Assembly (NCBI GenBank): GCA_014841835.1 | Contig: JACYUQ010000003.1 | Coordinates: 496,001 to 560,000, forward strand | Reading direction: 5' to 3' | From: Oxalobacteraceae sp. CFBP 13730 | GTDB lineage: Bacteria; Pseudomonadota; Gammaproteobacteria; Burkholderiales; Burkholderiaceae_D | Length of the DNA stretch: 64,000 nt | Notes under the pieces: generated by a model | The model's input: the letters and a program-made list of their open reading frames with translations, nothing else | Database searches by the model: none | What the model was told of the DNA's origin: nothing | Part shown: piece after piece, positions 39,424-48,479 of the stretch | How the letters are laid out: every line of letters begins with the position of its first letter | How positions within the stretch are numbered: position 1 is the first letter of the stretch | Translations under genes and position numbers: made by a program

Positions 39424-40353
39424 ATGAACCAACTCGAACAGCTCAAGCAATTCACCACCGTCGTTGCCGACACCGGCGACTTCCAGTCGATCAAGGCGTA
39501 CACGCCGCAGGACGCGACCACCAACCCGTCGCTGATCCTGAAGGCCGTGCAAAAGCCGGAATACCGCCCGCTGCTCGAAAAAGCCATCGCCAACGCGCCC
39601 GACGCGTCGATCGACGAGATCATCGACAGCCTGTTGATCGCCTTCGGCGTGGAAATCCTCAAGTTCGTTCCAGGCCGCGTGTCGACCGAGATCGATGCCG
39701 CGCTGTCGTTCGATACCGAGGCCACGGTCGCCAAGGGCCGCGAACTGATCGCGCTGTACGAAGCCGCCGGCGTGTCGCGCGAGCGCGTGCTGATCAAGAT
39801 TGCCTCGACCTGGGAAGGCATCCGCGCCGCCGAGATCCTGGAAAAAGACGGCATCCACTGCAATTTGACGCTGCTGTTCTCGCTGTGCCAGGCCGTGGCC
39901 TGCGCCGAAGCGGGCGTCAAGCTGATTTCGCCGTTCGTCGGCCGCATCTACGACTGGTACAAGAAGTCGACCGGCACCGATTATCAGGGCGCCGACGATC
40001 CGGGTGTGCAGTCGGTCAAGGGCATCTACCAGTACTACCGCAAGTTCGGCTACGCCACCGAAGTGATGGGCGCGAGCTTCCGCAACACGTCGCAGATTCT
40101 GGAGCTGGCCGGTTGCGACTTGCTGACGATCTCGCCGGACCTGCTGCAAAAGCTGGCCGACAGCGACGCGCCGTTCGAGCGCAAGCTGGTCAAGGACGAC
40201 AGCGCCGATATCGAGAAGATCGCGATCGACGAAAAGACGTTCCGCTTCATGCTCAATGAAGATGCGATGGCGACCGAAAAGCTGGCCGAAGGCATCCGCG
40301 CGTTCGTGGCCGATTCGATCAAGCTGAAAGTAATGATCGAAGGCATGCGTTAA
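39424..40353 (+). CDS. tal: transaldolase
   Basis: Transfers dihydroxyacetone units between sedoheptulose-7-phosphate and glyceraldehyde-3-phosphate in the pentose-phosphate pathway. 309 aa, TalB type. Motifs: [10 protein letters not shown] near the N-terminus and the Schiff-base Lys in [19 protein letters not shown]. The start at 39424 ([10 protein letters not shown]) is chosen as in TalB; the frame runs up to 39382 but overlaps the previous gene. It is followed by an intrinsic terminator. Confidence 0.96.
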   Translation: MNQLEQLKQFTTVVADTGDFQSIKAYTPQDATTNPSLILKAVQKPEYRPLLEKAIANAPDASIDEIIDSLLIAFGVEILKFVPGRVSTEIDAALSFDTEATVAKGRELIALYEAAGVSRERVLIKIASTWEGIRAAEILEKDGIHCNLTLLFSLCQAVACAEAGVKLISPFVGRIYDWYKKSTGTDYQGADDPGVQSVKGIYQYYRKFGYATEVMGASFRNTSQILELAGCDLLTISPDLLQKLADSDAPFERKLVKDDSADIEKIAIDEKTFRFMLNEDAMATEKLAEGIRAFVADSIKLKVMIEGMR

Positions 40354-40372
40354 GCACATTAGTTGCCCAAAC

Positions 40373-40399
40373 AAAAACCCGGCTGCGGCCGGGTTTTTT
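40373..40399 (+). terminator. intrinsic terminator of tal
   Basis: AAAAACCCGGC, 4-nt loop, GCCGGGTTTTTT: strong GC stem flanked by A-tract and T-tract, 20 nt after the tal stop. Confidence 0.9.
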
Positions 40400-40446
40400 G
40401 TTGTTTTACATCTGTACAAACAAACGTCTCAGAGCCGGGGGCACAC

Positions 40447-40673
40447 AGCCGGGGTCAGGTCTGACATTCGGACACGACCTCAGCCTTGGCCACTATCAAC
40501 GGTGTCGTGCCCAGTACTAACATGGCCCGGTGTTAGCTAATCCCGGCTACCCGACTGTCGAGATCGTGTCCAAATGTCAGACCTGACCCCCGCTTTTTTT
40601 GATCGACTGTCGAGATCGTGTCCGAATGTCAGACCTGACCCCGGCTTTTTCTTGGCTTTACATGTGTAAAGCC
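40447..40673. repeat. cluster of one inverted and two direct copies of a repeat, plus a palindrome
   Basis: Two direct copies (40553-40599 and 40605-40651, about 47 nt each, nearly identical, starting GACTGTCGAGATCGTGTCC and ending in a T-tract) and an inverted partial copy (40451-40480, GGGGTCAGGTCTGACATTC...). The group ends with a perfect palindrome GGCTTTACATGTGTAAAGCC (40654-40673) just past the tetR stop. It fits a dispersed REP-like element in the tal/tetR gap. The T-tracts could end transcription. Confidence 0.8.
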
Positions 40674-40678
40674 GGGGT

Positions 40679-41296
40679 TCAGCGTGCGCGCAGGCCTGCC
40701 ATATAGGTATCGATCAGTTCCGCGCCCAGGTCGACCAGCTCGAATGCTCCTGGTTCGAAGATCCAGTTGCGGATCAGGCCGTCGAGCATCACCCAGACCG
40801 ACATCGACGCCTTGCGCGGATCGACCGTGGCCGGCAGCGTGCCGTCGGCCATCGCTTGCGTGAACTGATCCTGCAGCCGGCCGCGCCAGCGCGCTACGGA
40901 TTCGCGCTTGTGCGCACGGGCAGAGTCGACCTCGTCGGTGAATTCGGTTTTGAGCGTGGCGATCTCGAACACGCGGCGCGCCTTCTCGTCGCCTTCGACG
41001 ATTTGCAGCACCGCCAGCATTTCATTGCGCAGGCTTTGCAACGGATCGGTGTCCGCGCGTTCGCCTGCCAGCTTCACGGCGGCATCCATTGGCATCGTGG
41101 CGCGTTCCATCATCGCGCTGAACACGGCGCCCTTGTCGACAAAATGCCAATAAATTGCGCCGCGCGTCACGCCCGCTGCGGTAGCAATATGCTGTAAAGT
41201 TGTTCGTGAAACGCCATGTTTTGCGAACAAAATTTCTGCTGCGTCAAGGATGCTATCGCGTGTTGCGGCGGCTTCTTCTTTCGTCCTGCGGACCAT
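40679..41296 (-). CDS. TetR-family repressor of the adjacent RND pump (AcrR/TtgR-like)
   Basis: 205-aa TetR regulator. N-terminal HTH (RDSILDAAEILFAKHGVSRTTLQHIATAAGVTRGAIYWHFVDKGAVF), the AcrR-type TRGAIYWHF stretch, and a helical ligand domain. It is divergent from the acrA-like gene; the -35/-10 spacer of that gene contains a pseudo-palindrome. Ligand binding would relieve pump repression in the usual AcrR/TtgR manner. Confidence 0.92.
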   Translation of the reverse strand: MVRRTKEEAAATRDSILDAAEILFAKHGVSRTTLQHIATAAGVTRGAIYWHFVDKGAVFSAMMERATMPMDAAVKLAGERADTDPLQSLRNEMLAVLQIVEGDEKARRVFEIATLKTEFTDEVDSARAHKRESVARWRGRLQDQFTQAMADGTLPATVDPRKASMSVWVMLDGLIRNWIFEPGAFELVDLGAELIDTYMAGLRAR

Positions 41297-41334
41297 ATTC
41301 GGGGGCTACTCCAAAATTACAAGGGGGCAAACAT

Positions 41335-41362
41335 TTTACATACAGTCGTGATAGTATATAAA
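41335..41362 (+). promoter_or_regulatory. RND pump promoter with candidate TetR operator
   Basis: -35 TTTACA (41335-41340), 16-nt spacer, -10 TATAAA (41357-41362). The pseudo-palindrome ATACAGTCGTGATAGTAT (41340-41357; ATAC/GTAT and TC/GA pairs symmetrical) fills the spacer, where a bound TetR dimer would block RNA polymerase. Confidence 0.6.
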
Positions 41363-41459
41363 ACTATTTGCAAAAGCCAGTGTTGATCTCACCCTTCGCC
41401 ATGTTTTCCTGAGCGCCGGGTGACGTCGACGCGTTACTAACTAGAAGGAAGCACACGTA

Positions 41460-42782
41460 ATGCGCCCTGCCCAATCCTCGTCCCCGTCCCTGACCCGGGT
41501 CGCTGCCGCCACCCTGGCAGCCCTGGTTCTGTTGTCCGCCTGCGGCAAGAAAGATGCAGCCCCAGCCGGCGCCGCCCCTGGCGGCCAGCAAGCTCCAGCC
41601 GTCCAGGCCGGTGTCATCACCACCAAGATCGAAACCGTCGCATTGCAGACCGAGCTGCCAGCCCGCGTCGAGGCAATCCGCACCGCCCAGGTTCGTGCGC
41701 GCGTCGATGGCAATGTCCAGAAACGCCTGTTCACCGAGGGCAGCATGGTCAAGCAGGGCCAGGCGCTGTATCAGATCGACGCTGCACCGTACCAGGCCCA
41801 GGTCGCTTCCGCCCAGGCTGACCTGGCACGCGCCCAGGCCAATCTGGTCGCGGCCAAGTCGATTGCCGATCGCTACAAGCCGCTGGTTGAAGCCGCTGCG
41901 GTCAGTAAGCAGGAATTCGACAACGCCGTGGCGGCACAACGCCAGGGTGAGGCAGAAGTGGCCGCAGCCCGCGCGCAGGTCCGCGTGGCGCAGATCAATC
42001 TGGGCTATACCAACGTCAATGCGCCGATCTCCGGCCGCATCGGTCGTTCGCTGGTGACCGAAGGCGCGCTGGTTTCAGCTGCCCAGTCGACCGAACTGGC
42101 CCTGATTCAGCAGACCGACCGCATGTACCTGAACATCACGCAATCGGCGAATGACCTGCAGCGCCTGCGCAAGCAGGCCGGTGGCAAGGTCAATGGCGAA
42201 CTGCCCGTTACGGTCGTGCTCGACGACGGTACCGTGCTGCCACGCAAGGGCAAGCTGCTGTTCTCGGACGTCACCGTTGATGAAACCAGTGGCCAGGTCA
42301 CGCTGCGCGCAGTGATCGACAATCCGGACAACGCCCTGCTGCCAGGCCAGTACGCACGCGTGCGCCTGTCGCAGTCGGAAACGCGCGGCATCCTCGTGCC
42401 ACAGCAAGCGGTCACCCGTGGCGGCCAGAACGGCGACACCGTGATGGTCATCGGCGCTGACAACAAGCCAGTGTCCCGCACGGTCAAGATCGCGTCGCAG
42501 CAAGGCGAGAGCTGGATCGTTATCGACGGCCTGAAAGAAGGCGAAAACGTCATGGTCGACGGCTTCCAGAAACTGCAGATGCTGCCGCCAGGTACCCCGG
42601 TCAAGCCGGTGCCTTGGACCCCGGCCGGCACCCAGGCGCCGGCCCAGGCAGGCGCCCCGGCGGCTCATCCGAACGCTGCCGGCGCCCAGGCCGCCGCTGG
42701 CGCGAATGCTCCCGGTGCGCGCACCCCGAATTCCGGTTCGCCGGCAGCGGGTGCAACGACCCCGGCCAACAGCAGCCGCTAA
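41460..42782 (+). CDS. RND efflux periplasmic adaptor (AcrA/MexA type)
   Basis: 440-aa lipoprotein adaptor. Signal peptide with lipobox LLSAC, lipidated Cys28. Lipoyl half, coiled-coil hairpin (YQAQVASAQADLARAQANL...), second lipoyl half (NAPISGRIGRSLVTEGALV), then barrel and membrane-proximal domains. The last about 65 residues are a Pro/Ala/Gly-rich tail longer than in AcrA. It is the first gene of a three-gene tripartite pump operon, 24 nt before the pump gene. Confidence 0.94.
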   Translation: MRPAQSSSPSLTRVAAATLAALVLLSACGKKDAAPAGAAPGGQQAPAVQAGVITTKIETVALQTELPARVEAIRTAQVRARVDGNVQKRLFTEGSMVKQGQALYQIDAAPYQAQVASAQADLARAQANLVAAKSIADRYKPLVEAAAVSKQEFDNAVAAQRQGEAEVAAARAQVRVAQINLGYTNVNAPISGRIGRSLVTEGALVSAAQSTELALIQQTDRMYLNITQSANDLQRLRKQAGGKVNGELPVTVVLDDGTVLPRKGKLLFSDVTVDETSGQVTLRAVIDNPDNALLPGQYARVRLSQSETRGILVPQQAVTRGGQNGDTVMVIGADNKPVSRTVKIASQQGESWIVIDGLKEGENVMVDGFQKLQMLPPGTPVKPVPWTPAGTQAPAQAGAPAAHPNAAGAQAAAGANAPGARTPNSGSPAAGATTPANSSR

Positions 42783-42806
42783 GAATAAAACGAACAGGAC
42801 TTTTCA

Positions 42807-45800
42807 ATGGCACGTTTTTTTATTGACCGCCCAATTTTTGCATGGGTGATCGCGCTGTTCATCATGGTGCTGGGTACTGTTGCGATCAAGCAGTTGCCGA
42901 TCGCCCAATACCCATCCGTGGCGCCACCCGCGATCGTCGTCAACGTCACCTACCCGGGTGCGTCGGCGCAGACTCTGGAGGATTCCGTCATCTCGATTAT
43001 CGAACGCGAGATGAACGGTGCCCAGGGCATGATCTACATGGAATCGACCAGCCAGGCCAACGGCACTGGCTCGATTACCATTTCCTTCGAAACCGGTACT
43101 GATCCGGAACTGGCCCAGGTTGACGTTCAGAACCGTCTGTCGCGCGCGACCCCGCGTCTGCCGCCGGCAGTAACGCAGCAAGGTGTGCGCGTCGACAAGT
43201 CGCGCTCGAACTTCCTGCTGTTTACGATCCTGTCGTCGGATGACCCGAAGATGGACAATATTGCGCTGGGCGACTACGCCTCGCGCAATGTGCTGCCTGA
43301 AATCCAGCGTATTACCGGCGTTGGCCAGGCCCAGCTGTTCGGTACCGAAAAAGCAATGCGGATCTGGATCGACCCGACCAAGCTGGTCGGCTACAACCTG
43401 TCGCCCGCTGACGTCACGAGCGCGATCTCGCAGCAGAATGCCCAGGTCGCATCGGGCACGATCGGCGACTTGCCGATCACGCAGGGCCAGCAGATCAGCG
43501 CCACCGTCATCGTCACGGGCCAGCTGTCGAACGTCGAACAGTTCGGCAACATCGTGCTGCGCGCCAATCAGGACGGCTCGACCGTGCGCCTGAAGGACGT
43601 CGCACGCATCGAAGTCGGCGGCCAGTCCTATGCCACCTCGGCGCGTCTGAACGGCAAGCCATCGGCCGGTATCGGCGTGCAGCTGGCACCAGCCGGTAAC
43701 GCCCTTGAAACCGCCGATCTGATCAAGGCCCGCATGGCCGAACTGCAGAAGCTGTTCCCGGCCGGTGTGAAGTACTCGATCCCTTACGACTCCACCACCT
43801 TCATCTCGATTTCGATCGAGCAAGTGGTGCACACGCTGATCGAAGCGATCGTGCTGGTGTTCCTGGTGATGTACCTGTTCCTGCAGAACTTCCGCTATAC
43901 GCTGATCCCGACCATCGTGGTGCCAATCGCACTGCTGGGCTCGTTCGCCTGCCTGCTCGCGATGGGCTTCTCGATCAACGTGCTGACCATGTTCGGCATG
44001 GTGCTGGTGATTGGTATCGTCGTCGATGATGCCATTGTGGTGGTCGAGAACGTCGAGCGCATCATGAGCGAAGAAGGTCTGCCGCCGCTGGAAGCCACGC
44101 GCAAGGCAATGGGCCAGATCTCGGGCGCCATCATCGGCGTGACCGTGGTCCTGATCGCCGTGTTCGTCCCGCTGGCGTTCTTTGCCGGCGCGGTCGGTAA
44201 CATCTACCGCCAGTTCTCGGTGGTCATGGTGACGTCGATCGCCTTCTCGGCGTTCCTGGCGCTGTCGCTGACTCCGGCGCTGTGCGCACACCTGCTCAAA
44301 CCTATCGAAGCCGGCCACAATCACACCAAGAAGGGCTTCTTCGGCTGGTTCAACCGCAAGTTCACCACCGGCGCCAAGAAATATGAAGGCTTCGTCGGCG
44401 CCCTGATGAAGCGTGCCGGCCGCTGGATGGTCGTGTTTGCCGTGCTGGTCGTCGTGGTCGGCGTGATGTTCACGCGCCTGCCGAATTCGTTCCTGCCGAA
44501 CGAAGACCAGGGCTATGTGATCGCCAACGTCCAGCTGCCGCCAGGCGCGACTGCCGAACGTACCGGCGCCGTGATGCGTGCAATGGAAGAGTTCGTGATG
44601 AAGCAGCCGGAAACGGCGAACATCGTGGCCCTGACCGGCTTCTCGTTCTCGGGCCAAGGCCAGAACATGGGTCTGGCGTTCATCCCGATGAAGGCATGGG
44701 ACGAGCGCAAGGGTGATGGCCAGGACGCGCAATCGTTCGCCGGACGCATCATGGGCCACATGGGCGCGCTGCGCGATTCGTTCATCTTCGTGGTGAGCCC
44801 GCCGCCGATCCCTGAACTGGGTACCGGCACCGGCTTCTCGTTCCGCCTGCAGGATCGTGCCGGCAACGGCCACGCCGCCCTGCTGGCCGCGCGTAACCAG
44901 ATGCTGGGTATGGCGTCGCAGAGCAAGATCCTGACGGGCATGCGTCCGGAAGGCCTGGAAGATGCGCCGCAGCTCAAGCTGAACATCAACCGCGACAAGG
45001 CGCAAGCGCTGGGCGTGACCTTCGCCGCGATCAATACGGCGCTGTCGACGTCGATGGGTTCGTCGTACGTCAACGACTTCCCGAACGCCGGCCGTCTGCA
45101 GCGCGTGATCGTGCAGGCCGATGCGCCGCAGCGTATGCAGCCGGACGACCTGCTGCGCATCAATGCGATGAATACCCAGGGCCAGCCGGTACCGCTGTCG
45201 TCGTTCGCGACGACCGAATGGACCACCGGCCCGATGCAGACCAACCGCTACAACGGCTATCCGGCAATGAAGCTGACCGGTGAAGCAGCGCCGGGTTACT
45301 CGAGCGGCGAAGCGCTGGACGAGATGCAGCGTCTGGCAGAACGCCTGCCGGCTGGTTTCTCGTACGAGTGGACCGGCCAGTCACGCGAGGAACTGCTGTC
45401 GGGTTCGACCGTGTTCATCCTGATCGGCTTCGCGCTGCTGGCCGTGTTCCTGGCCCTGGCCGCGCTGTATGAAAGCTGGACCATCCCGGTGGCCGTGCTG
45501 CTGGTGGTACCGCTGGGTATTCTCGGCTCGCTGCTGGCGGCCAATATGCGGGGCTTGTCCAACGACGTCTACTTCAAGGTCGGCTTGATTACCATTATTG
45601 GTCTGGCGGCGAAGAACGCGATTCTGATCGTCGAATTCGCCAAGGACCTGCAAGCCGAAGGCAAGTCACCGTTCGACGCGGCGCTTGAAGCGGCCCACCT
45701 GCGCTTCCGCCCGATCATCATGACGTCGCTCGCCTTCATCCTCGGCGTGCTGCCACTGGTCCTCGCGGGCGGCGCCGGTTCGGCATCGCAACGCGCCATC

Positions 45801-45995
45801 GGTACCGGCGTAATGGGCGGTATGATTACGGCCACCGTGCTCGGCGTGATTTTCGTGCCCGTGTTCTTCGTCGTGATCCGTACGCTCTTCAAGGGCAGCG
45901 AGCGCCAGAACAAGATGTACGCCCATGCGCAGGAAAAGCAGCATGAGCTCGAGAAACAGGAACGCCAGGCCGCAGAAGAAGGGAAAAAAGTATGA
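42807..45995 (+). CDS. RND multidrug efflux pump, inner-membrane subunit (AcrB/MexB type)
   Basis: 1062-aa HAE1-family drug/proton antiporter. 12 TMs in the 1+5+1+5 pattern with two large periplasmic loops. The TM4 proton-relay aspartates are in GIVVDDAIVVVENVERIM; the start MARFFIDRPIFAWVIAL is classic. The C-terminal tail is charged. It overlaps the outer-membrane factor gene by 4 nt. It should export amphiphilic drugs, dyes or solvents; actual substrates unknown. Confidence 0.97.
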   Translation: MARFFIDRPIFAWVIALFIMVLGTVAIKQLPIAQYPSVAPPAIVVNVTYPGASAQTLEDSVISIIEREMNGAQGMIYMESTSQANGTGSITISFETGTDPELAQVDVQNRLSRATPRLPPAVTQQGVRVDKSRSNFLLFTILSSDDPKMDNIALGDYASRNVLPEIQRITGVGQAQLFGTEKAMRIWIDPTKLVGYNLSPADVTSAISQQNAQVASGTIGDLPITQGQQISATVIVTGQLSNVEQFGNIVLRANQDGSTVRLKDVARIEVGGQSYATSARLNGKPSAGIGVQLAPAGNALETADLIKARMAELQKLFPAGVKYSIPYDSTTFISISIEQVVHTLIEAIVLVFLVMYLFLQNFRYTLIPTIVVPIALLGSFACLLAMGFSINVLTMFGMVLVIGIVVDDAIVVVENVERIMSEEGLPPLEATRKAMGQISGAIIGVTVVLIAVFVPLAFFAGAVGNIYRQFSVVMVTSIAFSAFLALSLTPALCAHLLKPIEAGHNHTKKGFFGWFNRKFTTGAKKYEGFVGALMKRAGRWMVVFAVLVVVVGVMFTRLPNSFLPNEDQGYVIANVQLPPGATAERTGAVMRAMEEFVMKQPETANIVALTGFSFSGQGQNMGLAFIPMKAWDERKGDGQDAQSFAGRIMGHMGALRDSFIFVVSPPPIPELGTGTGFSFRLQDRAGNGHAALLAARNQMLGMASQSKILTGMRPEGLEDAPQLKLNINRDKAQALGVTFAAINTALSTSMGSSYVNDFPNAGRLQRVIVQADAPQRMQPDDLLRINAMNTQGQPVPLSSFATTEWTTGPMQTNRYNGYPAMKLTGEAAPGYSSGEALDEMQRLAERLPAGFSYEWTGQSREELLSGSTVFILIGFALLAVFLALAALYESWTIPVAVLLVVPLGILGSLLAANMRGLSNDVYFKVGLITIIGLAAKNAILIVEFAKDLQAEGKSPFDAALEAAHLRFRPIIMTSLAFILGVLPLVLAGGAGSASQRAIGTGVMGGMITATVLGVIFVPVFFVVIRTLFKGSERQNKMYAHAQEKQHELEKQERQAAEEGKKV

Positions 45996-47440
45996 TCAAG
46001 CACATCAAACTGGTCGTCACGCCATTGGCGCTGTCGATGGCACTCGCCGGCTGCATGTCGCTGGCGCCGGACTATGAGCGCCCTGCTGCCCCGGTGGCAA
46101 GCGCCTTCCCGGCCGTGCCGCAAGCGGCCACGGCATCGACCAGCCCGGTGATCAATCAGGCGCCGGCAGCGGTCGCGTGGCAGCAGTTCTTTGCCGATCC
46201 GCGGCTGCGTCAGCTGATCGACCAGGCACTGGTCAACAACCGTGACCTGCGCATCGCCATCGCCAACATCGAGCAGGCACGTGCCCAGTACCGCATCACG
46301 CGCGCCGATCGCCTGCCATCGGTGGGCCTGGGTGTCAGCGGCAACCGCCAGACCGTCGGTGAAGACCAGCCGATCAACAGCCAGTACCAGGCCGGCCTGC
46401 AAGTCACGTCGTTCGAGCTCGACCTGTTCGGTCGGGTGCGCAACCTGAGCGAAGCCGCGCTGGCGCAATACCTGGCGACCGAAGAAGCGCGCAAGACCAC
46501 GCAGATCAGCCTGATCGCGTCGGTTGCCAACGCCTACCTGCAACTGCTGGCCGACGAAGAGCTGCTGCGCATCACGCAGGACACGCTCAAGACGCGCCAG
46601 GATTCGGATCGCCTGACGCAATTGCGTTTCGATAACGGCGTTGCATCGCGCCTGGATATCCAGCAATCGCGTTCGCTCGTTGAAACGGCCCTGGCTACGC
46701 TGGCGCAGCAACAGCGCTTCCGCGCCCAGGACATCAACCTGCTGACGCTGCTGGTCGGCCAGCCACTGCCGGCCGACGTCTCGACCGGCGCCACACTGGC
46801 CAAGACCGAGCTGCCCGACCTGCCTGCCGGCCTGCCATCGGATCTGCTGGCCAACCGTCCGGACATCCGCGCGGCCGAGCAGGATCTGATCGCGGCTAAT
46901 GCCAATATCGGTGCAGCGCGCGCGAACTTCTTCCCGCGCATCTCGCTGACGGCCAGCGCCGGCAGCGCCAGCACCGAGCTGTCGGGCCTGTTCGAGAGCG
47001 GCACCTGGGGCTGGTCGTTCGCACCGCAGGCCATCCTGCCGATTTTCGACTACGGCCGCAACACGGCCACGCTGGGCGCCGCCCGTGCCCAACGCGACAT
47101 CGCCGTGGCGCGCTACGAGCAATCGATCCAGACCGCGTTCCGCGAAGTGGCGGACGCCCTGGCCGGCCAGGCGACATACAGCGAGCAGCTGCGCGCGCAG
47201 GCAGCCGTGACCCAGGCCGAAGCCGACCGCTTCAACCTGTCCGACCTGCGCTTCCGCAGCGGCGCCGCCAGCCAGCTCGACCTGCTCGACGCACAGCGTT
47301 CGCTGTTCCAGTCGCAGCAATTGTCGGTGCAGGCCAATCTGCTGCGTCTGCAGAACCAGGTCGCGTTGTATCGCGTGCTGGGTGGTGGTTGGGTGGAACC
47401 GGCGGCGCAAGCTGACGGAACACCGGTGGCGGCGAGGTAA
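45992..47440 (+). CDS. outer-membrane efflux factor (OprM/NodT family)
   Basis: 482-aa lipoprotein, third gene of the pump operon. Lipobox ALAGC with Cys21; two repeats of the outer-membrane-efflux domain, with the typical LDLFGRVRNLSEAALAQYLATEE and a second-half RSGAASQLDLLDAQRSLF. It forms the trimeric channel for the RND pump. It starts in a 4-nt overlap with the pump gene and is followed by a strong terminator. Confidence 0.95.
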   Translation: MIKHIKLVVTPLALSMALAGCMSLAPDYERPAAPVASAFPAVPQAATASTSPVINQAPAAVAWQQFFADPRLRQLIDQALVNNRDLRIAIANIEQARAQYRITRADRLPSVGLGVSGNRQTVGEDQPINSQYQAGLQVTSFELDLFGRVRNLSEAALAQYLATEEARKTTQISLIASVANAYLQLLADEELLRITQDTLKTRQDSDRLTQLRFDNGVASRLDIQQSRSLVETALATLAQQQRFRAQDINLLTLLVGQPLPADVSTGATLAKTELPDLPAGLPSDLLANRPDIRAAEQDLIAANANIGAARANFFPRISLTASAGSASTELSGLFESGTWGWSFAPQAILPIFDYGRNTATLGAARAQRDIAVARYEQSIQTAFREVADALAGQATYSEQLRAQAAVTQAEADRFNLSDLRFRSGAASQLDLLDAQRSLFQSQQLSVQANLLRLQNQVALYRVLGGGWVEPAAQADGTPVAAR

Positions 47441-47466
47441 GTTGCGACGCTGCTGACGCAAATGAG

Positions 47467-47497
47467 AACCGGGCCTGCGTGGCCCGGTTTTTTTTCG
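47467..47497 (+). terminator. intrinsic terminator of the RND operon
   Basis: AACCGGGCC, 5-nt loop, GGCCCGGTT followed by a run of T, 26 nt after the last stop codon of the operon. Confidence 0.92.
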
Positions 47498-47650
47498 TGT
47501 GCCGACGGTCATCGTTCCCGGTGTGGCATCCACGCCGCAGTACGTTGTAGCGCGGCATTACCCTCCCCTGACGCCGCAGATATTGGCCGGATTGGCTACA
47601 CTGGCTGCATCGATTTGCCGACGACGCGCCGCAAGGCGCCGTGTGACGCC

Positions 47651-48466
47651 ATGAGAGATTTCTTCAGATCGCACTGGAAAGTCATCCTCGCGATGTTGCT
47701 TGCGATCGTGCAAGCAACGCTGACCGTCGAGACCCGGTCCGACGCCGCGCCTTTGGCGGCGCGCCTGCAAGCCCATGCCCGGGCTCTGGCGCCGGGCGCG
47801 CCAAGCAGCCCCATGCAATACGTCGACACATCGCTGCGCCGGTATGGCTACGTGCTGCACAAGCAGCGAATCGACAGCGACAGCATCAACCATGCCACCC
47901 ACAGCATCGAAGCAACGCTTGCAAGCGTGACGCCAGGCGCCATGCCAGAGCGCACATTCGTGATCGGCGCCCGCGTCGGACCAGGCGGTGATGTCGGCGC
48001 AGCGGCTGTGCTCGAACTGGCGCGCGCCGTCAAGGATCTGCGGCCCACGCCGGGGACCGAGATCCGCTTCGTGTTCTTCATGGGGTCTGCGGAGTCAGGC
48101 GCGGAGGAGACTGGCGCCGGCAACTTCATCGCGTTCATCGGTACACCTGATGGCGCGCAGCGCGTGCGCCAGGCGTTTGCAGCCCTGCGCAGCGACCCAC
48201 AGCTGATGCACCACGGACTGGCGACCTCGGCGCACGTGATGGGCTTGACGCTCTCACGCCATGGCGATGGCGTTGGCAGCCCCGCCACGACGACCCTCTT
48301 GATCACCGGCAGCGACTTTCTCGGCTACCCCTATTTCTACACCGCGCCATTGAACGCCGATGACACCGACGAGGCGCAGCAGCCGGGCGAATTCGACGGC
48401 CTGGCGCGCGTCGTGGCCGGCCTCACACGCACGCTCACCGCGATGGCAGGCGTCGTGCAGGCTTGA
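47651..48466 (+). CDS. M28-peptidase-like protein with degenerate metal site
   Basis: 271 aa from the ATG at 47651, with an N-terminal signal or anchor (KVILAMLLAIVQATL). The core TFVIGARVGPGGDVGAAAVLELARAVKDL...EIRFVFFMGSAESG follows the M28 aminopeptidase pattern (usually ..AHYDS..D..ASG..LLE.AR..RFVFFGAEE). However, the zinc His is Arg108 and the catalytic Glu of the EE pair is Ala147. It is therefore probably inactive as an aminopeptidase and may be a binding protein. The open frame upstream to 47462 has no supported start. Convergent with hemW. Confidence 0.7.
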   Translation: MRDFFRSHWKVILAMLLAIVQATLTVETRSDAAPLAARLQAHARALAPGAPSSPMQYVDTSLRRYGYVLHKQRIDSDSINHATHSIEATLASVTPGAMPERTFVIGARVGPGGDVGAAAVLELARAVKDLRPTPGTEIRFVFFMGSAESGAEETGAGNFIAFIGTPDGAQRVRQAFAALRSDPQLMHHGLATSAHVMGLTLSRHGDGVGSPATTTLLITGSDFLGYPYFYTAPLNADDTDEAQQPGEFDGLARVVAGLTRTLTAMAGVVQA

Positions 48467-48479
48467 AAAACCGAGACGC

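Noticed and set aside
40553..40652. Tandem direct repeats considered as a CRISPR array
   Set aside because: Only two units with a 5-nt gap, an inverted copy nearby and no spacers or cas genes.
42804..45005. 733-aa open frame on the minus strand
   Set aside because: Antisense of the RND pump gene; His/Arg/Gln-rich, low-information product without any recognisable domain.
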